DNA of 64,000 bases from Odobenus rosmarus divergens (lineage: Eukaryota > Chordata > Mammalia > Carnivora > Odobenidae). The stretch lies in assembly GCF_000321225.1 (NCBI RefSeq), contig NW_004450481.1:1723397-1787396 (forward strand), in the 5' to 3' direction. The notes below the pieces were generated by a model. The model searched no databases and was not told the origin of the DNA. It was given only the letters and a program-made list of their open reading frames with translations. The translations under genes and the position numbers were made by a program. This document shows positions 1 to 13,625 of this stretch, piece after piece; the stretch's first letter is position 1, and the number at the start of each line of letters is the position of its first letter.

Positions 1-114
1 AGAAGCAGCCCCCCCGCTGAGCAAGGAGCCCGATGTGGGACTCGATCCCGGGACTCCAGAATCATGACCTGAGCCGAATGCAGTCTCTTAACCAACTGAG
101 CCACCCAGGCGCCC
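1..114 (-). mobile_element. Carnivore tRNA-Lys SINE, cut by window edge
   Basis: Reverse-strand copy of the SINE body, ending in the complement of the conserved head GGCGCCTGGGTGGCTCAG. The poly(T) side lies left of the window. Confidence 0.9.
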
Positions 115-991
115 AGGCAGAGGTGATTTAGACGGTTGGGGGAGGGGGCCTCCCTGAGGAGATGGCATCTGAACTGAGACCTGGAGGAAGAACAGGACTC
201 AGGGGAGAGTTGGGGAATGGGCATTTGAGGAAGTCAGAACAGCAGGTGCAAAGGCCCTGAGGTAGGAACAAGCTCAGTGTTCAACCGCAAAACTGTTGAA
301 GATGGGGTCAGAGAGGTGGGTGGGGGCCAGAATCCACCAAATCTCATCGGTGGTGGTGAGGGGTGTGGGTGTGTTTGAAGAGCCATGGGTAGATGTGAAG
401 GCGTGGGAGCTGGAGAGGGCTGGGATCTAATTTATGCTGGAGGCGAGGAAGGCACATGATCGGGGGCAGGGGTGGGCATTTGAACAGTGTCTAGGGTGGG
501 GATGCAGAGGTTCAAGGAAGCTAAGGACCTTTATAGGTGCCCTCTCCCACCCCAGATCATTCCCAAGTGTTGGGGAACCCAAGAGAGCCTCAAAGTTAAG
601 CTCAATCCCAGGGTCCCCCAAAGCTAGCAGATGCCATATGAGCGTTTCCCCCAAATATCAGCTGTTGCCTTTGCTGAACATTATTATGCCCGTGTGCCTT
701 TCCATACCTCTAGTTGCTGCTTACCAGGCCGGTCCCCCCACCCACCCCCACAGTATGCGTGTCCTCTGCTTCTCAAACACACATCCTTCAAAGCCCACTC
801 CAGATTCCCTTCTCGTGAGCAGCCTTTTCCAAACTCTTTTGTTCATCTCTCTCTGGATCCCTTGGCCCCATCCCTCCCTCCAGCCCAAGCTTGACCTCTC
901 AGGACTGAGGGTATCTGTGTCCGGCTCTCTCCCCTAGATTGGAGGGTTGGCAGGGTCCAGGCTGGGAGCAGCTGATAGGAAGCCCAGCTGA

Positions 992-1196
992 GGGGCACCT
1001 GGGTGGCTCAGTCGTTAAGCGTCTGCCTTCGGCTCAGGTCATGGTCCCAGGGTCCTGGGATCGAGCCCCGCATCGGGCTCCCTGCTCGGCGGGAAGCCTG
1101 CTTCTCCCTCTCCCACTCCCCCTGCTTGTGTTCCCTCTCTCGCTGTCTCTCTCCCTCTCTGTCAAATAAATAAATAAAATCTTAAAAAAAAAAAAA
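992..1196 (+). mobile_element. Carnivore tRNA-Lys SINE
   Basis: Near-complete element: head GGGGCACCTGGGTGGCTCAG, middle TGATCCCAGGG-like block, CT-rich region, AATAAA repeats and an A-tail. It resembles the young arctoid subfamily. Confidence 0.95.
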
Positions 1197-1209
1197 TGTT
1201 TAAGAGTGT

Positions 1210-1379
1210 GGGGCGCCTGGGTGGCTCAGTCGGTGAGGCATCTGCCTTCGGCTCAGGTCATGATCCCAGGGTCCTGGCATCGAGTCCCGCATCGCGCTCC
1301 CTGCTCCACGGGGAGGCTGCTTCTCCCTCTGCCTCTGTCTCTCATGAATAAATAAATAAAATCTTAAAAAAAAAAAAAG
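1210..1379 (+). mobile_element. Carnivore tRNA-Lys SINE with target-site duplication
   Basis: Shorter SINE with a CT-rich region ending in CTCATGAATAAATAAATAAA. It is flanked by ATGTTTAAGAGTG (1196-1208) and ATGTTTAAGAATG (1380-1392), a 13-bp duplication with one mismatch. Confidence 0.93.
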
Positions 1380-1818
1380 ATGTTTAAGAATGAGAACAAG
1401 TGGAAGGGGATGGCTTTCTGGGCAAAAGGAGTGGCACGGGCAAATGAAAACTTCAGGAGCGAGGTGGGCTGGGTGGTGAGGAGGCCTAGACCAGAAAGAA
1501 GGATGGGAGAGGATAGTGATAGTGAGGGGGTAGGGCAGAACCACGCAGGCCTCAACGGCCAGGCTGAAGTCCCGGGGGGCAATGGGGAGCCACGGAGGCT
1601 GTGTGAGCAGGGGAGGGGCACAGTCCCATTCGGAAGTTATAATGATCCCTTTGGGGCTGGTTTGGGCTGCCCTGGGGGCTGAGCCTGGGTACCAAGTGCC
1701 TGGGAACGGGGCCTGAGAGGGACAGAGTGGGGAACAATTCGGGAGTCTCGGAGAATCTGGTCTGGGGAGCTTAGGGAATCCTCACCTCAAGGAACCCACT
1801 TGCCCTGAGCCAGCAGCG

Positions 1819-1824
1819 TTTATT
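1819..1824 (-). terminator. LRRC25: LRRC25 poly(A) signal
   Basis: AATAAA on the minus strand, about 270 nt past the LRRC25 stop codon. It is the first canonical signal downstream and gives a compact 3'UTR. Confidence 0.75.
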
Positions 1825-2094
1825 AAGCACCACCTGCACACCGACGGGAGGGTGATGACAGCGTTCACAAACTGAGCCTCCTGTCCCCATGGCGGGGCCT
1901 CTCCTCTTCCCCCTTGCAGCAGCTGAGGGAGCTGAGAAGCAGAGCGGGGGCTGGAGAGGGAGCTGAATCCCTGGGCCTCAGGGACGGTCCTTCCCTGTCC
2001 CCATTCCTCAGGTGGGAAGACTGAGGCCAGTGAAGAGCCAGAATGCCCCCAAGTAAGTAGAAAGCAGCAGGCTGGAGTTCAGGGCATCAAAGGC

Positions 2095-4965
<2,871 letters not shown>

Positions 4966-5042
4966 TCAAGCAACCTAGGCAGAGACACCAGAATCTAAGC
5001 CCGACTTTAGCCTGTGATCACCTCACCCTCACTGCTTGTGTT

Positions 5043-5043
<1 letters not shown>

Positions 5044-5076
<33 letters not shown>
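5044..5076 (+). repeat. (ATT)n microsatellite
   Basis: About eleven ATT units followed by a short ATC run, between the LRRC25 start and its upstream exon. Probably length-polymorphic. Confidence 0.95.
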
Positions 5077-5078
<2 letters not shown>

Positions 5079-5339
5079 CATCATCATCTCAGAGTGGCCC
5101 AGGCCGCTTCTGAAATGGTAAAGCGCAGGTCCTCGCTTGCCGCCCCTCTGGATGGCTCTGGTTTCTGGCCTCAGTCTCCCCCTCTGGGGAATGGGTACGT
5201 AAGTAATCCGGGTGCCTGACGGTCCTGGAAGGCGAGGAGAAGACCCGGCCCAGTCAGCCCCTCCCCTTCTCCCAGTGGAGCCCCTTCGGGTTAAGTCGCC
5301 CAATTCCCCCCAACACCAACCCCACCCCCCCCACCACGA

Positions 5340-5900
5340 ATATTTCAGGCGCCCTCATTGGCCAAGATGGGACCATATGCAAAATAAGCGGTTGCCCCGG
5401 AAACGGCCCGGCCCAGGCCCAGGCCCAGGCCCCGCTAATTGTTTCTCTTCTCGCAGAACGGCGGGGTGCTGAGAGTCTCGGGCTGGGGTTGGATGGGGCT
5501 GCTGTAAGGAACCCCTTCCAATCTGGCTTGAGGCCCCTTCCCGGACCCAAGTTCTAGCGCCTCCGTCCTATCTTTCTGGTCCCACCATCACGCTTTTGCC
5601 TCGGCAGGGTGGAAGGTTCTGGCGCGGGAGGGGCTGCGTGGTGGCTCACCTGGACGTGGGGGCCGAAGTGGTCAGCACCCTCCGCGGATCCGCTGTGGTC
5701 CGGGGCGCTCCTCAGGATCTGCACCCAGCGACTCAGGGGAAGAGGAACTGGTGTCCGGGTGTAATGCTGAGGGGAAGAAATAAGACACAGAGACCCGCCC
5801 CCCTGCAAAGGCCTCAGGCCCAGGATTCTCACGGGAGGGGGAGGAGCGACCTGCTTCTCTTTTCCTGGAACCCAGTGACAACATGTCCCCCATTAATACC
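5340..5900 (-). promoter_or_regulatory. LRRC25: Probable LRRC25 5'UTR exon and promoter region
   Basis: Seen: a strong minus-strand donor, CAG|GTGAGCC, with exon end at 5650, which could splice to the acceptor at 4974. The sequence to its right holds AAGAGGAACTG (about 5740), an ETS/PU.1-like site, and CT-rich tracts. At 5340-5400 there is ATTGGCC (CCAAT-type) and ATGCAAAA (octamer-like). PU.1 control would fit a myeloid gene. The exon and TSS are inferred, not proven. Confidence 0.45.
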
Positions 5901-6369
5901 CTAACCGACCAACTGCTACCTCATCAACTCGCTTCCTGGCGTCAGCTCAGTTGATGCCCAACCCATGTGTTCATTTGTTCATTCAACAATCACCCATGCT
6001 GAACTTCCAAAAGGCCTCAGTATGGCCAGGTTCTGGTGAAGCACCCAGTTTTCGGAGAGGACAGAGCTGGACACAGACAGACCCAGTCCAGTGGAGTCAG
6101 GTCAGGTCAGAGAGAGGGACAGAATCCTGGAAGGCTTCCGGGAGGAGGAAGCATTAGAATCGGGGCTTCCACACATGAGTAGGGTTTTGCCAAGGATTCC
6201 TAAAGCCTGCCTTTGACTCTCCAACCTGGTGGCCTTCCCCACAGACTCAGAGCTCGTGCTCGGGTACAGCGATGCCTCCATGCTGGAAGGGGCTGTAAGG
6301 AGGGTTCCCTGGGGAAGGAGTCGTTGAGTCTGGGGCTTGGAGGATGAGTCACAGTAGCTGGCAGAAACA

Positions 6370-6730
6370 AATGCGTGGCAGATTCCAGGCAGAAGTCACA
6401 ATAGGAGCAGATGCCCTGCAGCTTGAGAAAGCGTGGCTGGCTTGGACAGTGTGTTTAGGAGCGGAGGGGTTGGAGTGGACAGGCTGAGAGGAGAAACTGG
6501 GGGTGTGGGCAGGGGGTGGGCAGTGCTGGCCTCAGACACCAGGGTGAGGGGTGGGACATTATTCTCAGGGCCATGGGGAGCCAAGGAAGATGTGTGAGCA
6601 GGGGAGGGGTACTGTGTTAAAAGATTCCTCCAGAGTGAGCCTGGTGTCTGGAGATGGGGAACCTGGGGAGGAGGGCAGAGTTCCAGAGGAGGAGGGGGGC
6701 CTGAGTCAGACCCAAAGGGTAGTAACAAAA
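6370..6730. repeat. Old mammalian interspersed repeat, family unassigned
   Basis: The GGAGCCAAGGAAGATGTGTGAGCAGGGG-type segment (quoted in part) recurs at 1590-1620 in this window, so both are diverged copies of the same dispersed family. Confidence 0.5.
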
Positions 6731-6769
6731 GTAGACTAAGAAGGAGATTAAGGGCTGGGGGAGTGTCTC

Positions 6770-6890
6770 AGCCTCACCGGGGTCCTGGCATCAGGCAGAC
6801 CAGGTTCAAATCCATTCCGGACACTGACTCACGGTGCAACCTTAACCACTCTGTGCCTCAGGTTCTACATCTGTAAAATGGGACAAATGC
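6770..6890 (+). repeat. MIR SINE fragment
   Basis: Contains CCAGGTTCAAATCC and ACATCTGTAAAATGGG, the tRNA-like and core phrases of MIR. Confidence 0.85.
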
Positions 6891-6906
6891 TAACAGCCTT
6901 CTCCTT

Positions 6907-7117
6907 TTTTTTTTTAAAATTTTGTTTTTTTAAAGATTTTATTTATTTGACAGAGAGAGAGAGAGAGCACAAGCAGGGGGAGTGGCAGGCAAAGGGAGAG
7001 GGAGAAGCAGGCTCCCTGCTCAGCAGGGAGCCCGATGTGGGGCTCGATCCCAGGACCCTGGGATCATGACCTGAGCTGAAGGCAGACGCCCAACCGACTG
7101 AGCCACCCAGGAGCCCC
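6907..7117 (-). mobile_element. Carnivore SINE, left member of a compound pair
   Basis: Minus-orientation SINE, poly(T) at left. With the next element it shares one pair of flanking duplications, AGCCTTCTCCTT at 6895-6906 and 7323-7334, so one element inserted at the end of the other. Confidence 0.92.
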
Positions 7118-7320
7118 CTTTTTTTAAAGATTTTTATTTATTTATTTGACAGAGAGATAGAGAGCAAGCACAAGTAGGCAGAGCAGCAGGCAGAGGGAGA
7201 GGGAGAAGCAGGCTCTCTGCTGAGCAGGGAGCTCGATGGGGGGCTCGATCCCAGGACCCTGGGAACATGACCTGAGCCCAAGGCAGCTGCTTAACAGACT
7301 GAGAAACCCAGGCGCCCCTA
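7118..7320 (-). mobile_element. Carnivore SINE, right member of a compound pair
   Basis: Second minus-orientation SINE directly abutting the first. Its head is slightly diverged (GAGAAACCCAGGCGCCCC instead of GAGCCACCC). Confidence 0.92.
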
Positions 7321-7689
7321 AGAGCCTTCTCCTTGACTGTGGGAAGCTGAAATTCACTCGCCCATGCTTTCCCCTCTCCTCAAACTCTGCCCCTTTCCAT
7401 CTAGGAACTCAGAGGAATTGACCAAAGTTTTTGAACTGAGACTTTATAGAAAGTTGCAAGTCGTTGCTTCAACACACCCAAAGGTATTCCCTCCTCACAG
7501 AAAAATTGCAAATCACAACTCTGAGGTACCGTGTGTTTTCCTCAGACTCGTGAAACTTCAAAAGTGTGATGATGTCCGGTGCTTGCGGGGCTGTGGGGAC
7601 ACTGTGGCGCTATCCCAGGGGAAGGCACACTGACACAGGCCACCAGAGGAACAAACACTTGTGCTTGCTGACGCAGCAGCCCACTTTTG

Positions 7690-8390
7690 GGATGCTCCTG
7701 AATAATTCACATTTACAAAATGAGAAGGGCAGCAGGGGCATGAACTAACTCGTGAGTGGATACACAAAATGCGGTGCATCCATACAGCGCAATATTACTC
7801 AGCCATAAAAAGGAACGAAGCCCTCACACACGCTACATCGTGGATGAACTTTGAAAACATGATGCTGAGTGAGAGAAGCCAGACACAAAAGACCACATAG
7901 CCTGTGATTCCATTGATAGGAAACGTCCAGAACAGGCAAATCCATGGAGACAGAAAGGAGACTGGTGGTTGCCAGGGGCCGAGGGGGAGGGCCTGCTCAT
8001 GGGCATAGGGTTTCCATTTGGGACAGTGGAAATGTTCTGGAACTAGATGTTGGTGGTGCTTGCAAAACACTAGAAATGTACTAAAAAAAAAAAAAAACCT
8101 GAATTGTTCACTCTAAAATGGCTAAAATGGTAAATTTTATGTTAAGTGTACTTTTTTTTTAAAGATTTTATTTATTTATTTGACAGAGAGAGACACAGCG
8201 AGAGAGGGAACACAAGCAGGGGGAGTGGGAGAGGGAGGAGCAGGCTTCCCGCCGAGCAGAGAGGCCGATGCGGGGCTCGATCCCAGGACCCCGGGATCAT
8301 GATCCCGAGCCGAAGGCAGACGCTTAACGACTGAGCCACCCAGGCGCCCTGTTAAGTGTATTTTGAACCATTTAAAAAAAGAGGGAAGGC
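7690..8390 (+). repeat. LINE-1 3' end fragment, split by a SINE
   Basis: Recognisable L1M-type 3' sequence (AGCCATAAAAAGGAA, AAAAGACCACATA, GGTTGCCAGGGGC). It has no coding capacity. It is interrupted at 8151-8350 by a younger SINE. Confidence 0.85.
8151..8350 (-). mobile_element. Carnivore tRNA-Lys SINE inserted in LINE-1
   Basis: Full minus-orientation SINE flanked by GTTAAGTGTA at 8141-8150 and 8351-8360. It interrupts the LINE-1 remnant, so it is younger than it. Confidence 0.96.
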
Positions 8391-8559
8391 AAAAAGTTGG
8401 CAGAGCTGAGATGCTTCACTGCAATGTTGTTATACGGGGTGGAAAAAAGGAAGCAACCTAAAGGGTTGGTTAGATGAACAACAGTTCATCCATCCTTGGG
8501 GCGGGGAGTGGCTCAGAGTCATAAAAACAAAATGATAGAGCTTTGTGAACCAATAAGGA

Positions 8560-8790
8560 AAGACTCATTCATCTTTTCCACAAAGCTTTATGAAGTGCCT
8601 ACGGTGTGCCAGGCACTGGTCTAGGAGCTGTGCATACAGCCCTGAACAAAACAGACAAAATCCCTGTCCCCATGGGCTTCTTGTAGCAGTTGGAGAAACC
8701 GGCGACGTGCAGGATCTACCGGGAAAATATGAGACAGGTGGAAGAAGCAGAAGAAAATAAAATCGAGAAGCAAGCAGGGAAGGTGGCAAC
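8560..8790 (+). repeat. Old mammalian interspersed repeat, family unassigned
   Basis: Phrase GTGCCAGGCACTGGTCTAGG followed by AACAAAACAGACAAAATCCC. This is a common diverged mammalian repeat; similar copies are near 12255-12540 and 12960-13290. Confidence 0.65.
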
Positions 8791-8794
8791 TCTT

Positions 8795-8977
8795 TTTTTT
8801 TTTTTAAAGATCTTATTTATTTAGGGGCGCCTGGGTGGCTCAGTCCTTAAGCGTCTGCCTTCGGCTCAGGTCGTGATCCCAGGGTCCTGGGATGGAGCCC
8901 CGGTCAATCTGCTTCTTCCTCTCACTCTCCCTCTGTGCTCTTCTCTCCGATAAATAAAATCTAAAAAAAGAAAAAAG
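8795..8977 (+). mobile_element. Carnivore SINE next to a SINE tail remnant
   Basis: A poly(T)/AAGATCTTATTTATTTA remnant (8795-8823, minus orientation) runs straight into a plus-oriented SINE whose head starts at 8824. The plus element is short in its CT-rich part and ends in AATAAAATCTAAAAAAA. Confidence 0.85.
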
Positions 8978-9464
8978 GTCAAAAAATAAACTCCTAGATT
9001 TCAATTGGCTAAAGAAACTTTGGGTGAAACATGAAAAACGAAAATTCACGGTTACCTCTTAGCATCAGGCAGATGAGAGGGAGAACCTCCCCACGTATGT
9101 TTTTCAGTGAAAACATGGGCCTCAGCCAACAAGCACACATAAAGATGGGCCTTTGGCATAAGAGGGGCAGCTGGCCTCAGGCCCCGGTGTGGGTGGATGT
9201 CCCCCATGCCCCACACCCTGGGAGGAGTCGGAAGTGTCCAGCATGAAGCCCTCTTAGAATAGAAGGAAATGAGGAAATGAGGAAGTGTGTGTGGGGCGGA
9301 GGGAGGCAGGCTTGGGGCCTGGGATAGTGGGGTCTGTAGGTGGGTCTGGGGGACCTGCGGGACCTGGAGTCTAGACCATTTAGTGGGGTCTGGAGTTTGG
9401 GAGGCCTAGGTCCCGGGGTTTGGGGGTCTAGAAATTCCCGGCATGTGAGGAGGTCCTGGGTTCT

Positions 9465-9668
9465 TTTTTTTTTTTTTTTAAAGATTTTATTTATTTATTT
9501 GACAGAGAGAGACACAGCAAGAGAGGGAACACAAGCAGGGGGAGTGGGAGAGGGAGAAGCAGGCTTCCCGCGGAGCAGGGAGCCCGATGCGGGGCTCGAT
9601 CCCAGGACCCTGGGATCACGACCTGAGCCGAAGGCAGACGCTTAATGACTGAGCCACCCAGGCGCCCA
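9465..9668 (-). mobile_element. Carnivore tRNA-Lys SINE, perfect target-site duplication
   Basis: Full minus-orientation element flanked by AGGTCCTGGGTTCT at 9451-9464 and 9669-9682. Confidence 0.97.
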
Positions 9669-10739
9669 AGGTCCTGGGTTCTGGAGCATGCCAGGGGTCT
9701 GATGGGCCTGGGGCCTGGGGGACCTGAGGTCTGGGCCGTGTTGCTGCTGCCCCAGCAGGTCGTGGCCAGGCTATGGGAAGCAGGGCAGCCCTGGGCTCCA
9801 CTGCCTGAGGGGGACCAGAATCTTCCAGAGGGCACACCTCCATACTCCCCCTCCTCCCGCCTGACATACCCAGAGCCTAGGTCTGAAACAAGCCTGAATG
9901 TCAGGCAGGGCCAGTCTCTCAGCACAGAGACTTCCAGAGGTCCTTAGGGACACATAGAGACCTTCAGAAATCCCCAGAGATACCTAGAACAGCTCAGAAT
10001 CCCCAAGACCCCAGGGTACTCAGAGACCTGTAGAGACCTTCAGAGACTCCTCCAAAATAGCCAGGAAAACACAGAGATCTCCCACAAAGAAAAAGGTAGA
10101 GATATATACAGAGTTTCCCCGGGACAACCCAGACCCAGTGCCACCAATCCGTGGCCCCCTCAATTTATCCATATTTGCCTCACACCCTCTGACCCCCAGG
10201 TAGCCACCTGTGCTGGGTGAGGCCTCAGCCTGGGCCCTGCCCCCAGTATGCCCGAGACTGGGGAGCGGAAGTGGGATCAAGGGTTTGCCCTCCCCCACTA
10301 ACCACCTCCCATCCAGCTCATGGGCTCTCACACTTGTCCCGAATCTGCCCTTTCTCTCGAGCCCTGATTCTCCCTGGGGCCAGGCCCCCAAACTTCTGGC
10401 CCCAGCCCCTGTCCTGCCATTTCCATTCCCATTTGTTCAAAGTGCAGCCTTTGAATGCCAGACTTCCTTCGCCCCACACCCCTCAGGGTCTGGCTGCCCT
10501 TAGGGGCCCATATCACCTGAGGGAGGGTGGAGGCTGCCCAGGAGGCCCAACCCAGCAGCTGAGGCTATCTAGAGGCCTGGGGATCTTAAGGTGTCTGAGG
10601 GGCTCTGGAGCCCGCAGGTCGGGACCTGGGGCAGGTGTGACAACCCAGGGCTGCGCTGGGGCAGCAGAACTGACTCAGGGTCAAACTGTGGACAGACAAG
10701 GCAACCGCAGATCAGGCATGCATCCAGCAAACAACGACT

Positions 10740-10860
10740 GAGGTCGGCTTGGCCACTTCGCGGCCCTGTGACCCAGGGCCGGTGCCTTAATCTCTCTCCG
10801 CCTCGGCTTCCTCCTCCCTAAAAGACGGACAGTGAAAACCACCCTGTGGGGCAGCTGCGA
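10740..10860 (+). repeat. MIR SINE fragment
   Basis: GGCCCTGTGACCC...CTTAATCTCTC...CTTCCTCCTCCCTAAAA order matches a diverged MIR. Confidence 0.65.
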
Positions 10861-11518
10861 AGGGCGGAGAAGCAGATGTGAACGTGAGCGTGTGTCTGGC
10901 ACGGGGGGACATGGGCGACTTAGGACGCAGGCTGAGTGTCCCATGGAGGAAGGGGAGTGTACATGAGGGCCCATCGATGCACCAAAATCGAATTCAGAAG
11001 GTTAAAGCTGGATTTTTAATGATGCGGAAAGAGCCTGTTTGAGGTCACGTGGCCACGCCGGTTATAGTAAAATTTGAGAAGTCACTGAACGCTCTTGTCG
11101 GGGGGTGGGGGAGCAAACAAAACGTGGGACCGAGGCGGCTGCGGTCAGCGAGCGCCGTCCACCTGCTCGCTGCTTAGCCGAGGGCCGCTCCAGCGGTGGG
11201 AGGCCACGCTGGGGGCCCACAGGGCTCTCCTGGGGACAGCCCTCGACCACAAGACGGAAGGCGAGCTGATTACAAATGCCTCTGCTCCCCACCACCTCCG
11301 GTAGGACATCTCCGAGGCAGGGCCCTGGGCTGTCTCCCCGAGGGCCCCCTGGGAAACCGGCCCCTGGGAGCCTGCTGGTTGGCGCCCCCTGCAGGGCTCC
11401 TTTTCTCTCCTCGCGGCCCGGACCAGGGGCTTCCGGGAATAACCTCCCAGTGAAGTTCCCCGAATCTGTTCTTCGAGCTTGCTTTTCAGGGACCCCAAAT
11501 TAAGATAGGTGGAATGAC

Positions 11519-11862
11519 TGGGACACCTGGCTGGCTCAGTGGGTAGAGCATGCAACTCTTTTTTTTTTTTTTTTTGAGAGAGAGAGCCCAAGAGCAAATG
11601 AGGGGAGGCACAGAGGTAGAGAGAGAATCCTGATGCAGACTTCCAGACTTCACTCTGAGCACGGAGTCCAACGTGGAACTCCATCCCCAGGACCCTGAGA
11701 TCAGGACCTGAGCCAAAATCAAGAGCCCACCGCATAATCAATCAACTGAGCTACCCAGGTGCCCAGGAGCATGCAACTCTTGATCTCGGGGTTGTGAGTT
11801 CAAGCCCCACATTGGGTGTAGAGATTTTTTAAAATAAATAAAAAATAAACTTAAAAAAGAGA
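11519..11862 (+). mobile_element. Older carnivore SINE split by a nested SINE
   Basis: Left part 11519-11560 (ACACCTGGCTGGCTCAGTGG) and right part 11767-11862 (GGTTGTGAGTTCAAGCC, then AAATAAATAAAAAATAAA). The tRNA-like B box GAGTTCAAGCC is still clear. It is disrupted by the insertion at 11561-11766. Confidence 0.93.
11561..11766 (-). mobile_element. Nested carnivore SINE with 15-bp target-site duplication
   Basis: Minus-orientation SINE inside an older SINE. The flanks GAGCATGCAACTCTT are identical at 11546-11560 and 11767-11781. Confidence 0.95.
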
Positions 11863-11879
11863 GATGTAATCTTCACAAT

Positions 11880-12050
11880 AACCCCTTGAGATAGGAACTG
11901 TCATTACCAGTTCATTGGAACTGATAAGACCCCTCCCCCATTTTACAGACAGGGAAACTAAGGCATGGTGTGTTTGAGTAGCTTGCCCAAGGCGCAACAG
12001 CAACCGAGGGTCAACCACAGAATCCGTGTGGTTGACCATTAGGGTACACG
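11880..12050 (-). repeat. MIR SINE fragment
   Basis: CATTTTACAGACAGGGAAAC and GCTTGCCCAAGG phrases in reverse orientation. Confidence 0.85.
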
Positions 12051-12254
12051 GTGCGCAAACACAAGATGCATTATTTGTCTGCACCTACCTGGGAGGGTCT
12101 GAAGAACCATTCCAAGGCACGCGATGAATTTCTATGTCACTCCTGGATACATGGATTTGCACTTGAGTTCATGATAGTGACCGCCTGTGGCTGTGGGCTA
12201 AGGAGGGTATTTTGTTTTATTTGTTAGGCTTTGTTTATTTTTAGTAAGATTCCG

Positions 12255-12540
12255 TTCCTTCCTCAAATATTTACTGAGTGCCTACTGAATGCAGCAAAAC
12301 TCGTGCCCTTGAGGAGCTGATATTCCAGCGGGGAGGGCACCATGAACCTCAAATTACCAAATTTAAAAGTGGTTAGAAAATAATAGTTCAATGGAGAAAA
12401 AGTTAAACAGAGTGTGGTTCACAGTTTTGAAAGGTTAATCAAAGAAGATCTCTGGAGGAAAAAAAATGCAGGAAAAAAAAGGGGAAACAAAAGACGTTCA
12501 GGTCAGAGTTTAAAATGGGAAGTTTTTTGGGGTGGTAGGG
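12255..12540 (+). repeat. Old mammalian interspersed repeat, family unassigned
   Basis: ATTTACTGAGTGCCTACTGA followed by GAGGAGCTGATATTCCAG. Same family as 8560-8790 and 12960-13290. Confidence 0.6.
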
Positions 12541-12959
12541 AACTGGGAGTTTTTTTTGTATTTTTCTCCCTTTTGGCTATGAAATGATTCAACACATAAA
12601 AATGTAAGTATATATTTGGAGGCTGACCTGGGGGCATGGGCAAGGTCAAGAGAAGCTAACAACATTCCAAGCCTGAAACTTGAGGTCTCAAGAGCTGTTC
12701 CAAAGGGGCAACAGGGCGAAGCCTGCGGGGGGACCCTCACGAGTTGGTGCTGCGAGTCTCTGCTGTCCTCGTGTGGCCATACTGAGGATTGCAAGTCCTG
12801 GTGGCCTTGGTAGAGACAGAAAATTGGTCCCTGGCTCTTCAGACCTCCAGATTCCACCCTGGCTATAGGGAGGATGGTAATGACAGTTTGTGTCACAGTC
12901 AGACTGAGACCCCTGGGGATACTAGAGGGCTTGGATCCCAGCACAGAGGGGACAGTGGT

Positions 12960-13290
12960 AATTTTTAATTCATTTGTTTAGCAACAGGTATTTATTGAGC
13001 TCCTGCTGTGTGCCAAGCATTGCTCTAAGCACTGAACAAAACATTCAAATTCCCTGCCCTCATGGACCTCATGGATTACTGAGGACATGGGAAATCAATA
13101 TGCAAATACAAGATTTTCAGGAAAATCCAACGTGACCCAGGTTGGAGGGCGTCTCTGAGAGGACATTGCTGGAGCTGAGGTCTGTAGGATGAAGAGAAGC
13201 AGGCCATGGGGAACGGCTGGGGGAAAGGTGTCCCAGGCAGGGAGAACACCCTTGCAAAGGCCCTGGGGTGGGGATGAGCTGGATGCATAC
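12960..13290 (+). repeat. Old mammalian interspersed repeat, family unassigned
   Basis: TATTTATTGAGCTCCTGCTG, then GAACAAAACATTCAAATTCC, and at the 3' side TGCAAAGGCCCTGGGG. Confidence 0.65.
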
Positions 13291-13524
13291 AACAGGATCA
13301 CGGACAAAAAGTACCCAATTTGTGGTGCTTAGCAAGCGTCATTCCCCCGGGGTTGTTATTAAGCTGAGGGACTCCCAAACGGGGAAGAAAAGACCCTTCC
13401 CCTTTACGGTCCAGAAAAAGAGTGGGACCTTAGGGTGTCACGGAAACTCTTTCTTCTGCCACAGGAAGAGACCGGAGCTCTGGAGAGGAAAGCTAAAGGA
13501 GGGGTGTTGCCAGCACACCCCAAA

Positions 13525-13625
13525 GTGAGACCTGGTCCTCCACTCTCTGCTGTGTGTCTTCAGGCAAGTTGCTTCCCTGTGCTAAGCCTCAGTTTTATCT
13601 GCAGAACTTTTTCTATAGCTGCTAC
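13525..13625 (+). repeat. MIR SINE fragment
   Basis: TGTGTGTCTTCAGGCAAGTT and CTAAGCCTCAGTTTTATCTG phrases; a second similar piece lies at about 13775-13850. Confidence 0.75.

Larger units (their letters stand above)
115..1804. other. Intergenic DNA downstream of LRRC25
   Basis: No gene seen. About 120-420 and 1390-1760 carry degenerate copies of an old mammalian interspersed repeat (phrases such as TGCAAAGGCCCTGAGG and GGGGAGCCACGGAGG). Between them are two plus-strand SINEs. The short open frames here are chance or SINE-derived. Confidence 0.7.

Noticed and set aside
11519..11862. tRNA-like A/B box sequence as a tRNA gene
   Set aside because: It is part of a SINE with A-rich tail and target-site duplication, lacks a full cloverleaf, and the same body occurs many times in the window.
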